Source of the DNA: Pontibacter silvestris
Lineage (GTDB): Bacteria > Bacteroidota > Bacteroidia > Cytophagales > Hymenobacteraceae
Assembly: GCF_020907275.1 (NCBI RefSeq)
Contig: NZ_JAJJWI010000006.1
Location: forward strand, 62,001-126,000
Direction of reading: 5' to 3'
Length of the DNA stretch: 64,000 nt
The notes beneath the pieces are model-generated. The model was not told the origin of the DNA. It searched no databases and saw only the letters and a program-made list of their open reading frames with translations. The position numbers and the translations under genes are program-made. Of the stretch, positions 45,123-54,223 are shown piece after piece (the first letter of the stretch is position 1; each line of letters opens with the position of its first letter).

Positions 45123-46007
45123 CTACTGGTGAGTGGCACTCGAAGCGGTTTGTAAACTGTATCTGTACAGATTCCCCCCTTCACTGGTCAACATCAAAGT
45201 ATTATCATTTATAAAAGTTACACCTTCTGTCTGGCCTGCCTCTTTAAGAGAAATGTTCTGTAGTTCGCCCTCATAAAAGTTTTCAACAGAGTTGAAGCCG
45301 TTAATAATATGCAGCTTTTCGTCACTCAGCAGCGCGATAGTTTCAGCGTTAGAGCTTATAGCAGCGCCTGTTATTTGAGCTTTAACTTTGATGCTTCCGA
45401 TTAGCTTTGCCTGATACTTACCTGGTTGGTCAGGTAACTGGTAAACTTTGGCAGTTTCACTACGTCCCCGGTCTTTTGATATCAAATATAGCTTATTGTT
45501 ATGCCAGAAGATAGCTTCAGAATCGAAGTTGCGGTCTTTCTTAGATGGGGGAAATTCATCCTGATCCTCATAAGAAAATCGAATGGCCTGCGCTTGCTCC
45601 AAATTACCTAGCTTAAGTTTATAAATAGCCAGTTCTCTACGTTTGTTACTGTTGTTACCTGTATCTGCAATGTAAAAATTGCCGCTGTTATCCTGGGTTA
45701 AATCTTCCCAATCTACGTTTGGTAAATCAGGTTTGTACGTTTGCTCTACTTCTCCCTGCTCATTTATCTGGTAAAGGCGAGGCTTGTTTCCTGCATCGTT
45801 GTGCGTTAGGTATTTATTATTTGTTCCTGGTATTTGCTCTATGCCAGAACTTTCTTCTACCTCTTTGTCTAATTTTGCGAGTGTTTCAAGTTTATTAGCT
45901 GTGTTTTCAGTACTTGCTGGGGCTGATAAAAAGAAGTCACCTGTAAAAAAGAAAACCAGCGCAAGCACCGACATAAATACCAATATTACTTTCCACATAA
46001 GTTTCAT
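45123..46007 (-). CDS. Predicted beta-propeller (SdiA-regulated/NHL-like) exported protein
   Basis: 294 aa with an N-terminal membrane anchor or uncleaved signal (MWKVILVFMSVLALVFFFTG, about residues 4-23). The mature part shows repeated strand patterns of the six-bladed propeller type: SSGIEQIPGTNNKYLTHND, VDWEDLTQDNSGNFYIADTG, NFDSEAIFWHNNKLYLISKD, AGQTEGVTFINDNTLMLTSE. These four similar units of 35-55 residues suggest SdiA-regulated/NHL-like folds. The repeated Asp/Glu next to hydrophobic strands may bind a metal. Probably periplasmic; function unknown. Confidence 0.7.
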   Translation of the reverse strand: MKLMWKVILVFMSVLALVFFFTGDFFLSAPASTENTANKLETLAKLDKEVEESSGIEQIPGTNNKYLTHNDAGNKPRLYQINEQGEVEQTYKPDLPNVDWEDLTQDNSGNFYIADTGNNSNKRRELAIYKLKLGNLEQAQAIRFSYEDQDEFPPSKKDRNFDSEAIFWHNNKLYLISKDRGRSETAKVYQLPDQPGKYQAKLIGSIKVKAQITGAAISSNAETIALLSDEKLHIINGFNSVENFYEGELQNISLKEAGQTEGVTFINDNTLMLTSEGGNLYRYSLQTASSATHQ

Positions 46008-46167
46008 AAATAGTTAGTTGAATGGTAGGGCCAGTAAAGCCCAAGCTTATTATTTACGGAAAACTGCTGCGTGTTTGTTTCAAATAGTAATATTTAAGCA
46101 TTTGTTTTGTTGATAAAACTGTTGTTGCCCCTGTTGTGCAAGTTCTTTAAGCAAAGAGTATAAAAAA

Positions 46168-46192
46168 AGCTCCTGTTAAAGGAGCTCTTTTC
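46168..46192 (-). terminator. Terminator after the metalloprotease gene
   Basis: AGCTCCT (46168-46174) pairs with AGGAGCT (46180-46186), loop GTTAA, with a run of A on the plus strand, giving T on the leftward transcript. Confidence 0.7.
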
Positions 46193-46210
46193 AAAATATG
46201 CTTCATGCAG

Positions 46211-48703
46211 CTAATTCTTGTTGGGGTTTAGTATGTTGTCTATTCTGACTAATACATCATCAATATGGTACCTGCTAAGGTCACCGGAGTAGTTCCGTTG
46301 AGCAGCTCTTAGTTGCTTTTGCAGGTTGGCTAACTCTCCGCGTAAAATGGAACGGATGTCTGACTGGCTGATCTCAACAGTTGTGCTATTATACCTGGTT
46401 GGTTTCGATTCTTCTTTGTTCAGTAGGTAGTCCATTCTGTCTAGGTAAGCTTTTTGCAGATTTCTTCGGTAGATGTCAATCTGGGCTCCGCTGTAAATCT
46501 CACTCCAGATGCCTCGCTGCAGTTGCTTTACCATATCTAAGGCATTATAATTTACCTTGTTTACCTCGTTTTCCATTAAACGGGCCATTCTGGCAGAGGA
46601 AAGCAGGTTGTCCAGGTGCCTTACCTGCAGGTTACGTACGCTTTCCACATGGTTTGCATGGTGAATGTTTCGGCTTATTTCTGACTGGTGCAGCCATTCC
46701 GGCGAAGAAAAAGCATTCTTTAAAAGCCAGTCTAAAGAGGCAGCCTCTTCTTTGGCAGTAACAGGCGTGTAAATATAGCCTTTCTGGTCTGGCTTCAGGC
46801 GGTTTTCATGCACGCCACCTATATTCGTTACCACATGCCCGATGTAGCGGCTCCACACACCTAACAGTTCTCCGTACAACTCATCCAGGTCATCATAGTC
46901 ATTTGTCTGTGCGGCAGTCCAGCCATATAGCTTAGGAGCGACAAGCTTCAGATTCTTTAGACCATAATTGCTGGCTTTTACCACATCATTACCAATGCCT
47001 TCTGTCTGGCTGTCGGGGTCGTAGCCTCCGCTACCGCTGCCAAACTGATATATAGGGTTGCCTGTCTTTTCTTTGATCCATGCCGAAAGTACCGGTACCT
47101 CATCTTCCGGGCTTTTGGCATCTGGTAAATAGCGGTAGCCCCAGTTAATAGCGTAGTGGTCGTAAGGGCCTAGCTGCCGTATAAAACGAATGTTTTTGTC
47201 ACCAGGCTGTGCTACGTAGTTATAACGGGCGTAGTCCATAATAGTGGCGGCGATACCATACTCCTGTGTAAAGTTGCCCGATCTTAGCGAGTCGGTAGGA
47301 TAGGCCGAGCTGGCTTTCATATTATGAGGTAAACCAAGCGCATGGCCTACCTCGTGCGTGATCACTTCCAGCATCATTTCTCCCAGGTCATCCATAGGTG
47401 TGTTAAGGGTGCGGGCACCAGGGTTAGCAGCACCAGTTTCTAGCAAATACCTGTTTCTGTACGATCGGAGGTGGTTATGGTACCAGATAATGTCACTTTC
47501 AATAATCTCTCCCGAACGAGGGTCAGATACGCTCGGGCCCACAGCATTTCTGGTAGTGCTGGCCACGTACCGGATAACAGAGTAACGTACATCTTCCGGG
47601 CTGAAATCAGGGTCTTCTTCCGGTGACGGCGGATCTTTGGCTATGATTGCGTTCTTAAAACCGGCTGTCTCAAAAGCCTTTTGCCACTGCTCTACACCAG
47701 CTTTAATGTAAGGTCGTAACTTATCAGGCGTGGCCGGGTCAAGATAATATACAATGGGCTTTATAGGTTCTACCAATTCACCGCGCTTATAAGCCTCCAC
47801 ATCTTTAGGCTCCAGTCTCCACCGACGAATGTAGGATTTCTCGTCTGCTTTCAGTGCTTCAGAACCATAGTCAATCTGCCTGATATTGAAATAGCCAACA
47901 CGATAATCATTTATTCTGGCCTGCATAGGTACTTTCGGTAAAAGTACCATCGACTGGTTCATCAGCAGACTAATGGAGCCAGTGGTTGCATTAGAAGGTG
48001 GCTCAGTGGCATCATAAGTAAAGTCCTGCTTTACTTCAATGTTCAGCGGAAAGCTCTTGACACTGTTGATAAAGCTTCGGCTATCGTCCAGCTTCGTTAC
48101 TTTATAGTTCCGTCTCATGTCGGCACTTAAGCCGCTGAAAGTTTTAATATCGCTTAAAAAGAACTTGGTAACATCAATTACATAAGCTGAGGAGTCGTTA
48201 GAAAGTGCCGCAATATCAAAAGCATAAATGGTAGGCTGATAGTTGTTTGCTAGCACCGAAAGATTAATAGGCAGCGAGTCTGCGGCAATGCTATTATAGG
48301 ATTTAGTTTTCAGGAGGAGCTTGTTCTCAAACTTTTGCCACACAACCATCTGCTCATTTACGGAGGAACCTGCGTTTATATAACCGTTACCAAGCCCTGA
48401 AGGTAAGCTGGCAAATCGGGTTATCCACAGAAAGTCGCGCTGCAGGAGGGAGTCTGGAATCTCATAGTAATATTTGTCTGCTACTTTGTGTACTGTAAAC
48501 ACACCCTTGTCAGACACGGCCTCTTTAGTAATAACATCAGCGTAATTTTTGATGCCGTTTTTAGAGGTAGGCTTCGGCTTTTCAGCTCCCTGCGTTGCGG
48601 TTACAGCCTGGTTTGTGTTTGCAGATGATCTGGAAGTAGAACAGGATGTTTGAATCAGAGCCGTAAGCAATAGTAAACTTAGGGCCTTGTAAGGTTTAAG
48701 CAT
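46211..48703 (-). CDS. Zinc-dependent metalloprotease lipoprotein (DUF5117/DUF5118 type)
   Basis: 830-aa exported protein. The signal ends in LLLTALIQTSCSTSRSSA, a lipobox with Cys near 21. Long N-terminal domains of the DUF5118/DUF5117 type (residues about 50-400) precede a metzincin-like catalytic site, VITHEVGHALGLPHNMKASS near residue 450 (HExxHxxGxxH), followed by a Met-turn-like IMDYARYNYVAQ about 45 residues later. A helical C-terminal part of about 250 residues follows. Bacteroidota often have several such paralogues; they are thought to act on extracellular proteins. The substrate is unknown. Single gene, flanked by a terminator. Confidence 0.88.
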   Translation of the reverse strand: MLKPYKALSLLLLTALIQTSCSTSRSSANTNQAVTATQGAEKPKPTSKNGIKNYADVITKEAVSDKGVFTVHKVADKYYYEIPDSLLQRDFLWITRFASLPSGLGNGYINAGSSVNEQMVVWQKFENKLLLKTKSYNSIAADSLPINLSVLANNYQPTIYAFDIAALSNDSSAYVIDVTKFFLSDIKTFSGLSADMRRNYKVTKLDDSRSFINSVKSFPLNIEVKQDFTYDATEPPSNATTGSISLLMNQSMVLLPKVPMQARINDYRVGYFNIRQIDYGSEALKADEKSYIRRWRLEPKDVEAYKRGELVEPIKPIVYYLDPATPDKLRPYIKAGVEQWQKAFETAGFKNAIIAKDPPSPEEDPDFSPEDVRYSVIRYVASTTRNAVGPSVSDPRSGEIIESDIIWYHNHLRSYRNRYLLETGAANPGARTLNTPMDDLGEMMLEVITHEVGHALGLPHNMKASSAYPTDSLRSGNFTQEYGIAATIMDYARYNYVAQPGDKNIRFIRQLGPYDHYAINWGYRYLPDAKSPEDEVPVLSAWIKEKTGNPIYQFGSGSGGYDPDSQTEGIGNDVVKASNYGLKNLKLVAPKLYGWTAAQTNDYDDLDELYGELLGVWSRYIGHVVTNIGGVHENRLKPDQKGYIYTPVTAKEEAASLDWLLKNAFSSPEWLHQSEISRNIHHANHVESVRNLQVRHLDNLLSSARMARLMENEVNKVNYNALDMVKQLQRGIWSEIYSGAQIDIYRRNLQKAYLDRMDYLLNKEESKPTRYNSTTVEISQSDIRSILRGELANLQKQLRAAQRNYSGDLSRYHIDDVLVRIDNILNPNKN

Positions 48704-49026
48704 TGTGAGGGTAATTAGTTAGAATTAGAGTTGTTTAGTTAATTGTAATGCTGTTTATTTTACTGATAGAACCTATAAATATGAATCAACAGCAATAAAG
48801 CTGCATATACATCTTAAGGTATCATAATCAGGTAAGGTTCTATTATGGCAACGTTAATATAGTTAAAACATTGATATTGATAAAACTGGTAAAGCTGCTT
48901 TTAACAAAGCCAGGCTCATAAGTGTGCTTTGCAGCCTTATAATTAAAGTTGATTTTACCGGAAAAAGTACTCAGCCTGTTGTTTCTCCGTAGGTAAAAGG
49001 AGCATGATGTTAAGAACTTCTCAATC
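48704..49026. other. Intergenic region between divergent metalloprotease and VOC genes
   Basis: About 320 nt, AT-rich, no credible gene or exact promoter box found on either strand. Confidence 0.35.
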
Positions 49027-49425
49027 ATGAATATTAAAAAGATAAAAGAAACCTGCCTTTATGTCGCTGATCTGGAACGTGCCAAAGCTTTTTATAATGG
49101 TAAGCTAGGGTTAGACATGATAGGAGAGGTAAAAGGGCGACATGTGTTTTTCAGAGCGGGTAGTTCAGTTTTGCTTTGCTTTATAGCAGATGTCTCTAAA
49201 GATGGAGGGACTTTACCTCCGCACTTTGGCGCAGGACAATTGCACTTAGCCTTTGAGGTAGAACAGACAGCTTATGAATCTTTAAAGCATAAAGTGCAGG
49301 AGCAGGATATCCCTATTGAACAAGAATATGATTGGGGAGGAGGTTACCTGTCTTTCTACTTTCGGGACCCGGATAGTCATTTGCTTGAAGTAGTAATGGA
49401 AGGAATGTGGGAGAGAGCGAATTAA
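49027..49425 (+). CDS. VOC family (glyoxalase/bleomycin resistance-like) protein
   Basis: 132-aa vicinal-oxygen-chelate fold made of two beta-alpha-beta-beta-beta modules. ETCLYVADLERAKAFYNGKL (about residues 8-27) is the typical opening. Possible metal ligands are His in GAGQLHLAFEVE near residue 75 and Glu in DSHLLEVVMEG near 124. The family includes glyoxalases, dioxygenases and antibiotic-binding proteins; nothing here separates them. It is followed at 49430 by a 14-mer that recurs at 53482 (see the repeat entry). Confidence 0.85.
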   Translation: MNIKKIKETCLYVADLERAKAFYNGKLGLDMIGEVKGRHVFFRAGSSVLLCFIADVSKDGGTLPPHFGAGQLHLAFEVEQTAYESLKHKVQEQDIPIEQEYDWGGGYLSFYFRDPDSHLLEVVMEGMWERAN

Positions 49426-49429
49426 TACG

Positions 49430-49443
49430 GAATGATTGAATAA
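49430..49443. repeat. 14-mer GAATGATTGAATAA, copy 1
   Basis: An exact copy occurs at 53482-53495 within another AT-rich palindromic gap. Both lie immediately after coding regions. Confidence 0.6.
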
Positions 49444-49461
49444 AGTATATAACTGGTCAAA

Positions 49462-50112
49462 TTAAATCATTTGTTTATTTAGCCTTGATAACATCTCCTT
49501 ATTTATGGTATGGCCGCCCTCAAACGTATAAGTGGAGGGAATGATACCCAGTTTTTGCATGAGTTGCTGTTGCTTTTGCAGTGTCTCAGGAGTTATGAAT
49601 GCATCTTGTGTACCATATACCACGGAAACCGGAACATCTCTGAACGCATGGCTGTTAGCATCAAAGGTAATATCCTCCGGAAAGGACGCAGCCCATAAGA
49701 TGAGCCGATGGCACGGCACCTGACCTGAAGCCAGCCATCGGGAAACGGCGGCACCTCCCTGTGAAAAACCTAGTACTGTTACTTTTACATCGTCGGGGAG
49801 TTGCCGCAACTGTTCTTTGAGAAGTAGGTTAAGGTAGTTCGCCTGATCTTCAATCTCTGATAAGCGATCTTCCTTAGTCATCCAGGTGGAGCCGACACGA
49901 CCTGAAAACCCTTCTAGGTAAAAGCGGGAAAGAGCTTCCGGTGCTACCACTAATGTATCTTTATTTTCCAATACAGAAAACTGCCGCAGAAAGTAGCGTG
50001 CCAATTGGCCGTATCCGTGGCACACAATCCACAAGTGTTTTATTTGTTTTGATGGAGTACCCTGCGTATAATAACGGGCAGTGCGGGAAACGATCAGTTT
50101 GCTTTCTTGCAT
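49462..50112 (-). CDS. Alpha/beta hydrolase (carboxylesterase/phospholipase type)
   Basis: 216-aa cytoplasmic hydrolase. The strand-turn IVCHGYGQLARYFLRQF (about residues 29-45) forms the oxyanion region, VLGFSQGGAAVSRW near residue 113 holds the nucleophile Ser, GTQDAFITPETL near 170 carries the catalytic Asp and FEGGHTINKEML near 200 the His. It resembles the small acyl-protein-thioesterase/YpfH-like esterases of about 210 aa. Reaction and substrate are not defined. It converges on the VOC gene and follows cdd by 48 nt on the same strand. Confidence 0.87.
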   Translation of the reverse strand: MQESKLIVSRTARYYTQGTPSKQIKHLWIVCHGYGQLARYFLRQFSVLENKDTLVVAPEALSRFYLEGFSGRVGSTWMTKEDRLSEIEDQANYLNLLLKEQLRQLPDDVKVTVLGFSQGGAAVSRWLASGQVPCHRLILWAASFPEDITFDANSHAFRDVPVSVVYGTQDAFITPETLQKQQQLMQKLGIIPSTYTFEGGHTINKEMLSRLNKQMI

Positions 50113-50160
50113 AGGCAGTAGAGTAGAAACCTGAAATTGTGGCCTTTATGTGGTACCAGG

Positions 50161-50643
50161 CTAGAGGTTATCTTTCGTAAACAGCAATGGAAGCATGTCA
50201 GCTACCGATTTAAAGCGATAGAATTTTTTATCAGGAGCTTGCAGTAACACTGGTATGGGTTCTTGTTGCTTGTGCTCGTATTCTGCCATTACCTGCCGGC
50301 AGGCACCACATGGCATTGCCGGTACGTGTTCTGATTCGCTTCTGCGGCGGGCCGTAACGGCAAGCATCTTTATTTTTTTATCAGGATACTGAGCACTACA
50401 AGCAAACAGTGCTGTACGTTCTGCACATAAACCAGATGGGTAGGCAGCATTTTCCTGGTTACTACCTTTAAACATGCTGCCATCTTCTAATACAAGTGCA
50501 GCACCTACTAAAAAGTTTGAGTAAGGAGCGTAAGCATCATTAGCAGCCTGCTGGGCCAACTGCATGGCCTTTAGTTCTTGCTCACTTAGCTCACCCGGAG
50601 CCAGCACATCCACACTGATATTTATATTTAGCTTATTTACCAT
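50161..50643 (-). CDS. cdd: Cytidine deaminase
   Basis: 160-aa zinc enzyme of pyrimidine salvage that turns cytidine and deoxycytidine into uridine forms. The active site is visible: YPSGLCAERTALFACSAQ near residue 69 (Cys ligand and catalytic Glu) and MPCGACRQVMAEYEH near residue 109 (two Cys ligands). The substrate loop NFLVGAALVLEDGSMFKGSN with NQENAAY also fits. Slightly longer than the 130-aa form, with extra residues at the N-terminus. It may share a transcript with the downstream esterase. Confidence 0.94.
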   Translation of the reverse strand: MVNKLNINISVDVLAPGELSEQELKAMQLAQQAANDAYAPYSNFLVGAALVLEDGSMFKGSNQENAAYPSGLCAERTALFACSAQYPDKKIKMLAVTARRRSESEHVPAMPCGACRQVMAEYEHKQQEPIPVLLQAPDKKFYRFKSVADMLPLLFTKDNL

Positions 50644-50768
50644 TTCTTCTATTAAGAGTCAAAATTAGAAAAGGGCTATAAATATAACTTAATATGTTGA
50701 TAATACCACTTTAATTCTTTGGCTTTGCCTCTCTAATAGTTAATTTAAAACCTAAACCTCATCCAACT

Positions 50769-52075
50769 ATGAAAGATATTCTGCTGCTGGGCGCTGGTCG
50801 TTCGGCCTCCTCTCTTATTAAGTATCTCTTGAACAACGCCCTGCTGAAGGTTGGCAAATAACTATAGGAGATATAACTGTCGCACACCTTCAGGTTACAG
50901 TAGAGCCTTTACCTTTCGCCAAAGCCATTATTTTTGATGTACATAACGAGGAGCAGCAATCAGGAGAGATAAGTAGAGCAGACCTTGTGATTTCTCTGTT
51001 ACCGGCAGCTTTCCACATACAGGTGGCGCGGGAGTGTGTAAAGCTTAAAAAGCATCTTATTACGGCATCTTATGTAAGCCCCGCTTTTCAGGAGCTGCAC
51101 GAGGAAGCAAAGGAGAAAGAACTGACACTACTTATGGAGTGTAGGCTGGACCCTGGTATTGACCACATGTCGGCTATGGCGGCAATACAACAGGTAAAAG
51201 AGAAAGGTGGTAAGCTATTAGCTTTTAAGTCTTATACAGGTGGCTTAGTAGCCCCGGAATATGACAACAACCCCTGGCATTACAAGTTTACCTGGAACCC
51301 CCGGAATGTGGTATTGGCCGGGCAGGGAACTGCAAAGTACATCAAAGACGGGTTATATAAATACATTCCGTACCACCAGTTATTCAGCCAGGCAGAGGAT
51401 TTATATGTAGACGGTTACGGTTCATTTGAGGGTTATGCTAACCAGTACTCGTTAAATTATAGAGAGTTGTATGGTTTGCAGGATATCCCAACGATGCTGC
51501 GTGGTACTCTGCGCCGTAAAGGCTACTGCAAAGCCTGGAATGTTTTTGTACAGTTAGGGTTTACCGATGATAGTTACACCTTAAGTGGCTCAGAGACCAT
51601 GACATACAAACGTAATGTGGAGTCTTTTCTGCCTCCTACTGCTGAAATGCACCAGACAACTGAACAGCGGCTAAGTACCTATTTAGGTGTTATGGAAGGT
51701 GGCGAGGTGATGCAAAAGCTAAAGTGGCTCGATTTGCTTACAGATACTCCTGTGTTACTTACTGATGCTACTCCCGCTCAGGTACTGGAAAAGATACTAA
51801 AAGAGAAGTGGCTACTGGAGCCTGGAGATAAGGACATGGTCGTGATGCAGCATTTTATTGAATATGAGCTGAATGGGGAAAAGCATGAGCAGTCTTCCAC
51901 ACTGGTTATAACCGGTGAAGATGAGGTGCATACTGCTATGGCTAAAACAGTTGGTTTGCCTGTAGGTGTACTGACTAAGTTGTTGTTGCAGGGTAAAGTG
52001 AAACGGCATGGCGTTGTTATACCTGTTTACCCGGACTTATATAAACCAGTGGCTGGAAGAGCTAAAGCAGTTTAG
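50769..52075 (+). pseudogene. Saccharopine dehydrogenase-family gene with a single-base frameshift
   Basis: ATG 50769 begins MKDILLLGAGRSASSLIKYL, the dinucleotide-binding start of saccharopine dehydrogenases, but stops at residue 32. If one C were restored at the CCC run (50839-50841) the frame would run NNAPAEGWQITIGDITVAHL into the open frame that continues as ISLLPAAFHIQVARECVKLK, MECRLDPGIDHMSAMAA, VAPEYDNNPWHYKFTWNPRN and so on, to the stop at 52075. The intact protein would be about 436 aa. It probably reduces alpha-aminoadipate semialdehyde or a related substrate. Either an inactivated gene or a sequencing error in a short homopolymer; the rest of the frame shows no decay. Confidence 0.85.
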
Positions 52076-52162
52076 AAATTGAGTTTGTGGAGAAAAAAAG
52101 GCTTATGTAGCTTGCGGTCTTGGCTTCTGCTTAGCAGAAATAGCTGACTTGAGAGGTGCTTT

Positions 52163-52882
52163 CTAATCTATAAAAAGATAATAAGCTCGCAGTAATTCTT
52201 TAAAACCTGTAGTATAGTCTACATCGTTTTCATCTTTGATGAACAACTTTTTTACGATAGGCTCACCTGACAACTCAAAAGCATAAGTCTGGATGTGGCG
52301 AATGCATTTCCCTCCGATGCGGGTGTAAACTTCTACTGTTTCTGATAAGTGTATTTTGTAAGCGGAAGCTAGTTTTGCAAAGTAGGCTGCTTCAGGAGGA
52401 GGTAAGAGCAAGCAAAGTTTACCCTGCTGTATTAGGTGCTGTTTTGTGAAAACTAGTATGTCTTCAAATAAAAGTTCACCGGTATGCTTGGCCATATTCT
52501 TTGCTGTATTGTCAGACTTAAGTGAAGACAGAAAGAAAGGTGGATTGGAAAGTATAAGATCGTAATGCTGTTGACTATGCTTTGCAAACTGCTGCAGGCT
52601 TTCAGCATGTAATTGCAACTGCGCTGCCCACGGGCTGTTGGAAAAATTTTCTTTAGCCTGAATTTGTGCATCCGGATTTATCTCAACAGCATCTACAGTA
52701 GCATTTGTTCGTTGTGCTGCCATTAAAGCTAACAAACCTGTGCCTGTGCCAATGTCTAATATCCGTTTTGCCTGTGCTACATTTACATAGGCTCCGAACA
52801 CACAGGAATCGGTACAGACTTTCATGGCACATTTGTCCTGCTCTACCCGAAACTGTTTAAACTGAAAGTAGGAGTTTGCCAC
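52163..52882 (-). CDS. tRNA1(Val) (adenine-37-N6)-methyltransferase, TrmN6/YfiC-type
   Basis: 239-aa SAM-dependent N6-adenine methylase. The start MANSYFQFKQFRVEQDKCAM is typical of the family. The SAM loop ILDIGTGTGLLALMAAQ is near residue 42 and VDAVEINPDAQIQAKENF follows. The catalytic NPPF motif lies in YDLILSNPPFFLSSL near residue 108. In E. coli the enzyme modifies A37 of tRNA1(Val). N6-DNA methylases share the NPPF/Y motif, but the size and N-terminus favour the tRNA enzyme. Confidence 0.88.
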   Translation of the reverse strand: MANSYFQFKQFRVEQDKCAMKVCTDSCVFGAYVNVAQAKRILDIGTGTGLLALMAAQRTNATVDAVEINPDAQIQAKENFSNSPWAAQLQLHAESLQQFAKHSQQHYDLILSNPPFFLSSLKSDNTAKNMAKHTGELLFEDILVFTKQHLIQQGKLCLLLPPPEAAYFAKLASAYKIHLSETVEVYTRIGGKCIRHIQTYAFELSGEPIVKKLFIKDENDVDYTTGFKELLRAYYLFID

Positions 52883-52995
52883 GTTTAACTTTAAATGGAT
52901 TAAATGAATTGAACTGGTTGTAAAACTATGTTTAACTCTTTCTTAAGTGCTTATTACGAATAACTTCAACCGCAATTCTATTGTTCAAAGCTCAA

Positions 52996-53460
52996 TTACT
53001 TACTGTTAAATGCTCCTGACTCAAAGCCTTCATCTATGAGCAGGTTCGGAGAGAGGGCACTGGCAACAGCTAACTCGTCGCATCGTTCGTTTTCGGGGTG
53101 GCCGGCGTGGCCGCGAATCCAGACGAATTTAACATTATGCTTAGCGTACACACGGAGGAAGCGCTGCCACAGGTCTGCATTGGCTTTTCCGGCAAATCCT
53201 TTTTTCTGCCAGCCGAATACCCAGCGTTTTTCTACGGCATCCACTACGTATTTAGAATCAGAGAATATGGTAACGGGAATGCCCGGTTTGTTTATGGCTT
53301 CCAGCCCCACAATTACAGCCAGCAACTCCATACGGTTGTTGGTTGTTTTGCGGTAGCCTGCGGATATTTCTTTAACATGCTGCTTCCAGCGCAGGACTAC
53401 GCCATAGCCACCCGGGCCAGGGTTTCCACGTGAAGCACCATCTGTAAAAAGCTCGATCAT
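52996..53460 (-). CDS. rnhA: Ribonuclease HI
   Basis: 154-aa endonuclease for RNA in RNA-DNA hybrids. The DEDD catalytic set is visible: Asp in IELFTDGASRGNPGPGGYG (residue 7), Glu in NNRMELLAVIVGLEA near 45, Asp in TIFSDSKYVVDAV near 67, and Asp in PENERCDELAVASA near 130. The basic protrusion KRWVFGWQKKGFAG and RGHAGHPENERCD also match. Length is normal. It lies on its own between a methylase and a MarC gene, all on the minus strand. Confidence 0.96.
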   Translation of the reverse strand: MIELFTDGASRGNPGPGGYGVVLRWKQHVKEISAGYRKTTNNRMELLAVIVGLEAINKPGIPVTIFSDSKYVVDAVEKRWVFGWQKKGFAGKANADLWQRFLRVYAKHNVKFVWIRGHAGHPENERCDELAVASALSPNLLIDEGFESGAFNSK

Positions 53461-53474
53461 TTAGGAAGTAACTG

Positions 53475-53578
53475 AAATTATGAATGATTGAATAACAGAA
53501 TTATATAATCATAGTACCTGCACTTTGCTAAAGAAGTACATATTCTATTATTCAGCTACTCTATTCATTCAAAGTTGA
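53475..53578. repeat. AT-rich palindromic gap between rnhA and marC-like genes (14-mer copy 2)
   Basis: The gap holds GAATGATTGAATAA (53482-53495), also found at 49430-49443, and near its other end the related inverted form TATTATTCA...ATTCATTC (about 53548-53570). Together they form an imperfect palindrome of the AT-rich intergenic kind. Confidence 0.5.
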
Positions 53579-54139
53579 TTAAAGGTTTGTCTTGAAAAGT
53601 TTGATAGCAATGGCTAACAATATAATACCGAATACTTTACGTAAAACATTGGCTCCGTCTTTACCAAGTTTACGTTCTATCCAGCTGGAAGCCTTTAGCA
53701 CAATGTACACGAAAATAAGGTTTATGACTATTCCGATCAGTACGTTTGGCAATGAATAGGCTGCCCGTAAAGACAGTAAGGTTGTCATGGTACCAGCGCC
53801 AACAATTAGTGGAAAAGCCAGAGGTACAATAGAGCCACTCTTCGATTCAGGATCTGAATGAAAAAAATCTTTACCAAGAATCATCTCTAAACCCAGCAGG
53901 AAAATAATAACAGCACCTGCCATGGCAAAGGACTGAAAGTCAATCCCAAATAACTGTAGAATTGACTGGCCCAGGAACAGGAAACTAATCATTAGTACCC
54001 CCGAAATAAGCGTGGCTTTCTCTGACTCTATGTGCCCCTCACGCTTACGAAGGTCAATAATAATAGGGATTGAGCCAATAATATCAATTACGGCAAAGAG
54101 AGTAAGCGTAACAGAGGCAATTTCCTTTAAGCTAAACAT
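53579..54139 (-). CDS. MarC family integral membrane protein
   Basis: 186-aa protein with about six membrane helices. MarC-family features include SVTLTLFAVIDIIGSIPIII at the start, MAGAVIIFLLGLEMILGKDF near residues 75-95, and VPLAFPLIVGAGTMTTLLSL near residue 110. The family was once linked to multiple antibiotic resistance, but no transport substrate is established. Slightly shorter than the usual 200-215 aa. No operon partners are obvious. Confidence 0.88.
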   Translation of the reverse strand: MFSLKEIASVTLTLFAVIDIIGSIPIIIDLRKREGHIESEKATLISGVLMISFLFLGQSILQLFGIDFQSFAMAGAVIIFLLGLEMILGKDFFHSDPESKSGSIVPLAFPLIVGAGTMTTLLSLRAAYSLPNVLIGIVINLIFVYIVLKASSWIERKLGKDGANVLRKVFGIILLAIAIKLFKTNL

Positions 54140-54223
54140 TTTTGTTTATACCAATTACGGGTTGTTTACCATGCTTTGGCTATAGAAGCTTACAGCGAAC
54201 AATAAAAAAGCAAAGGTAACGTA

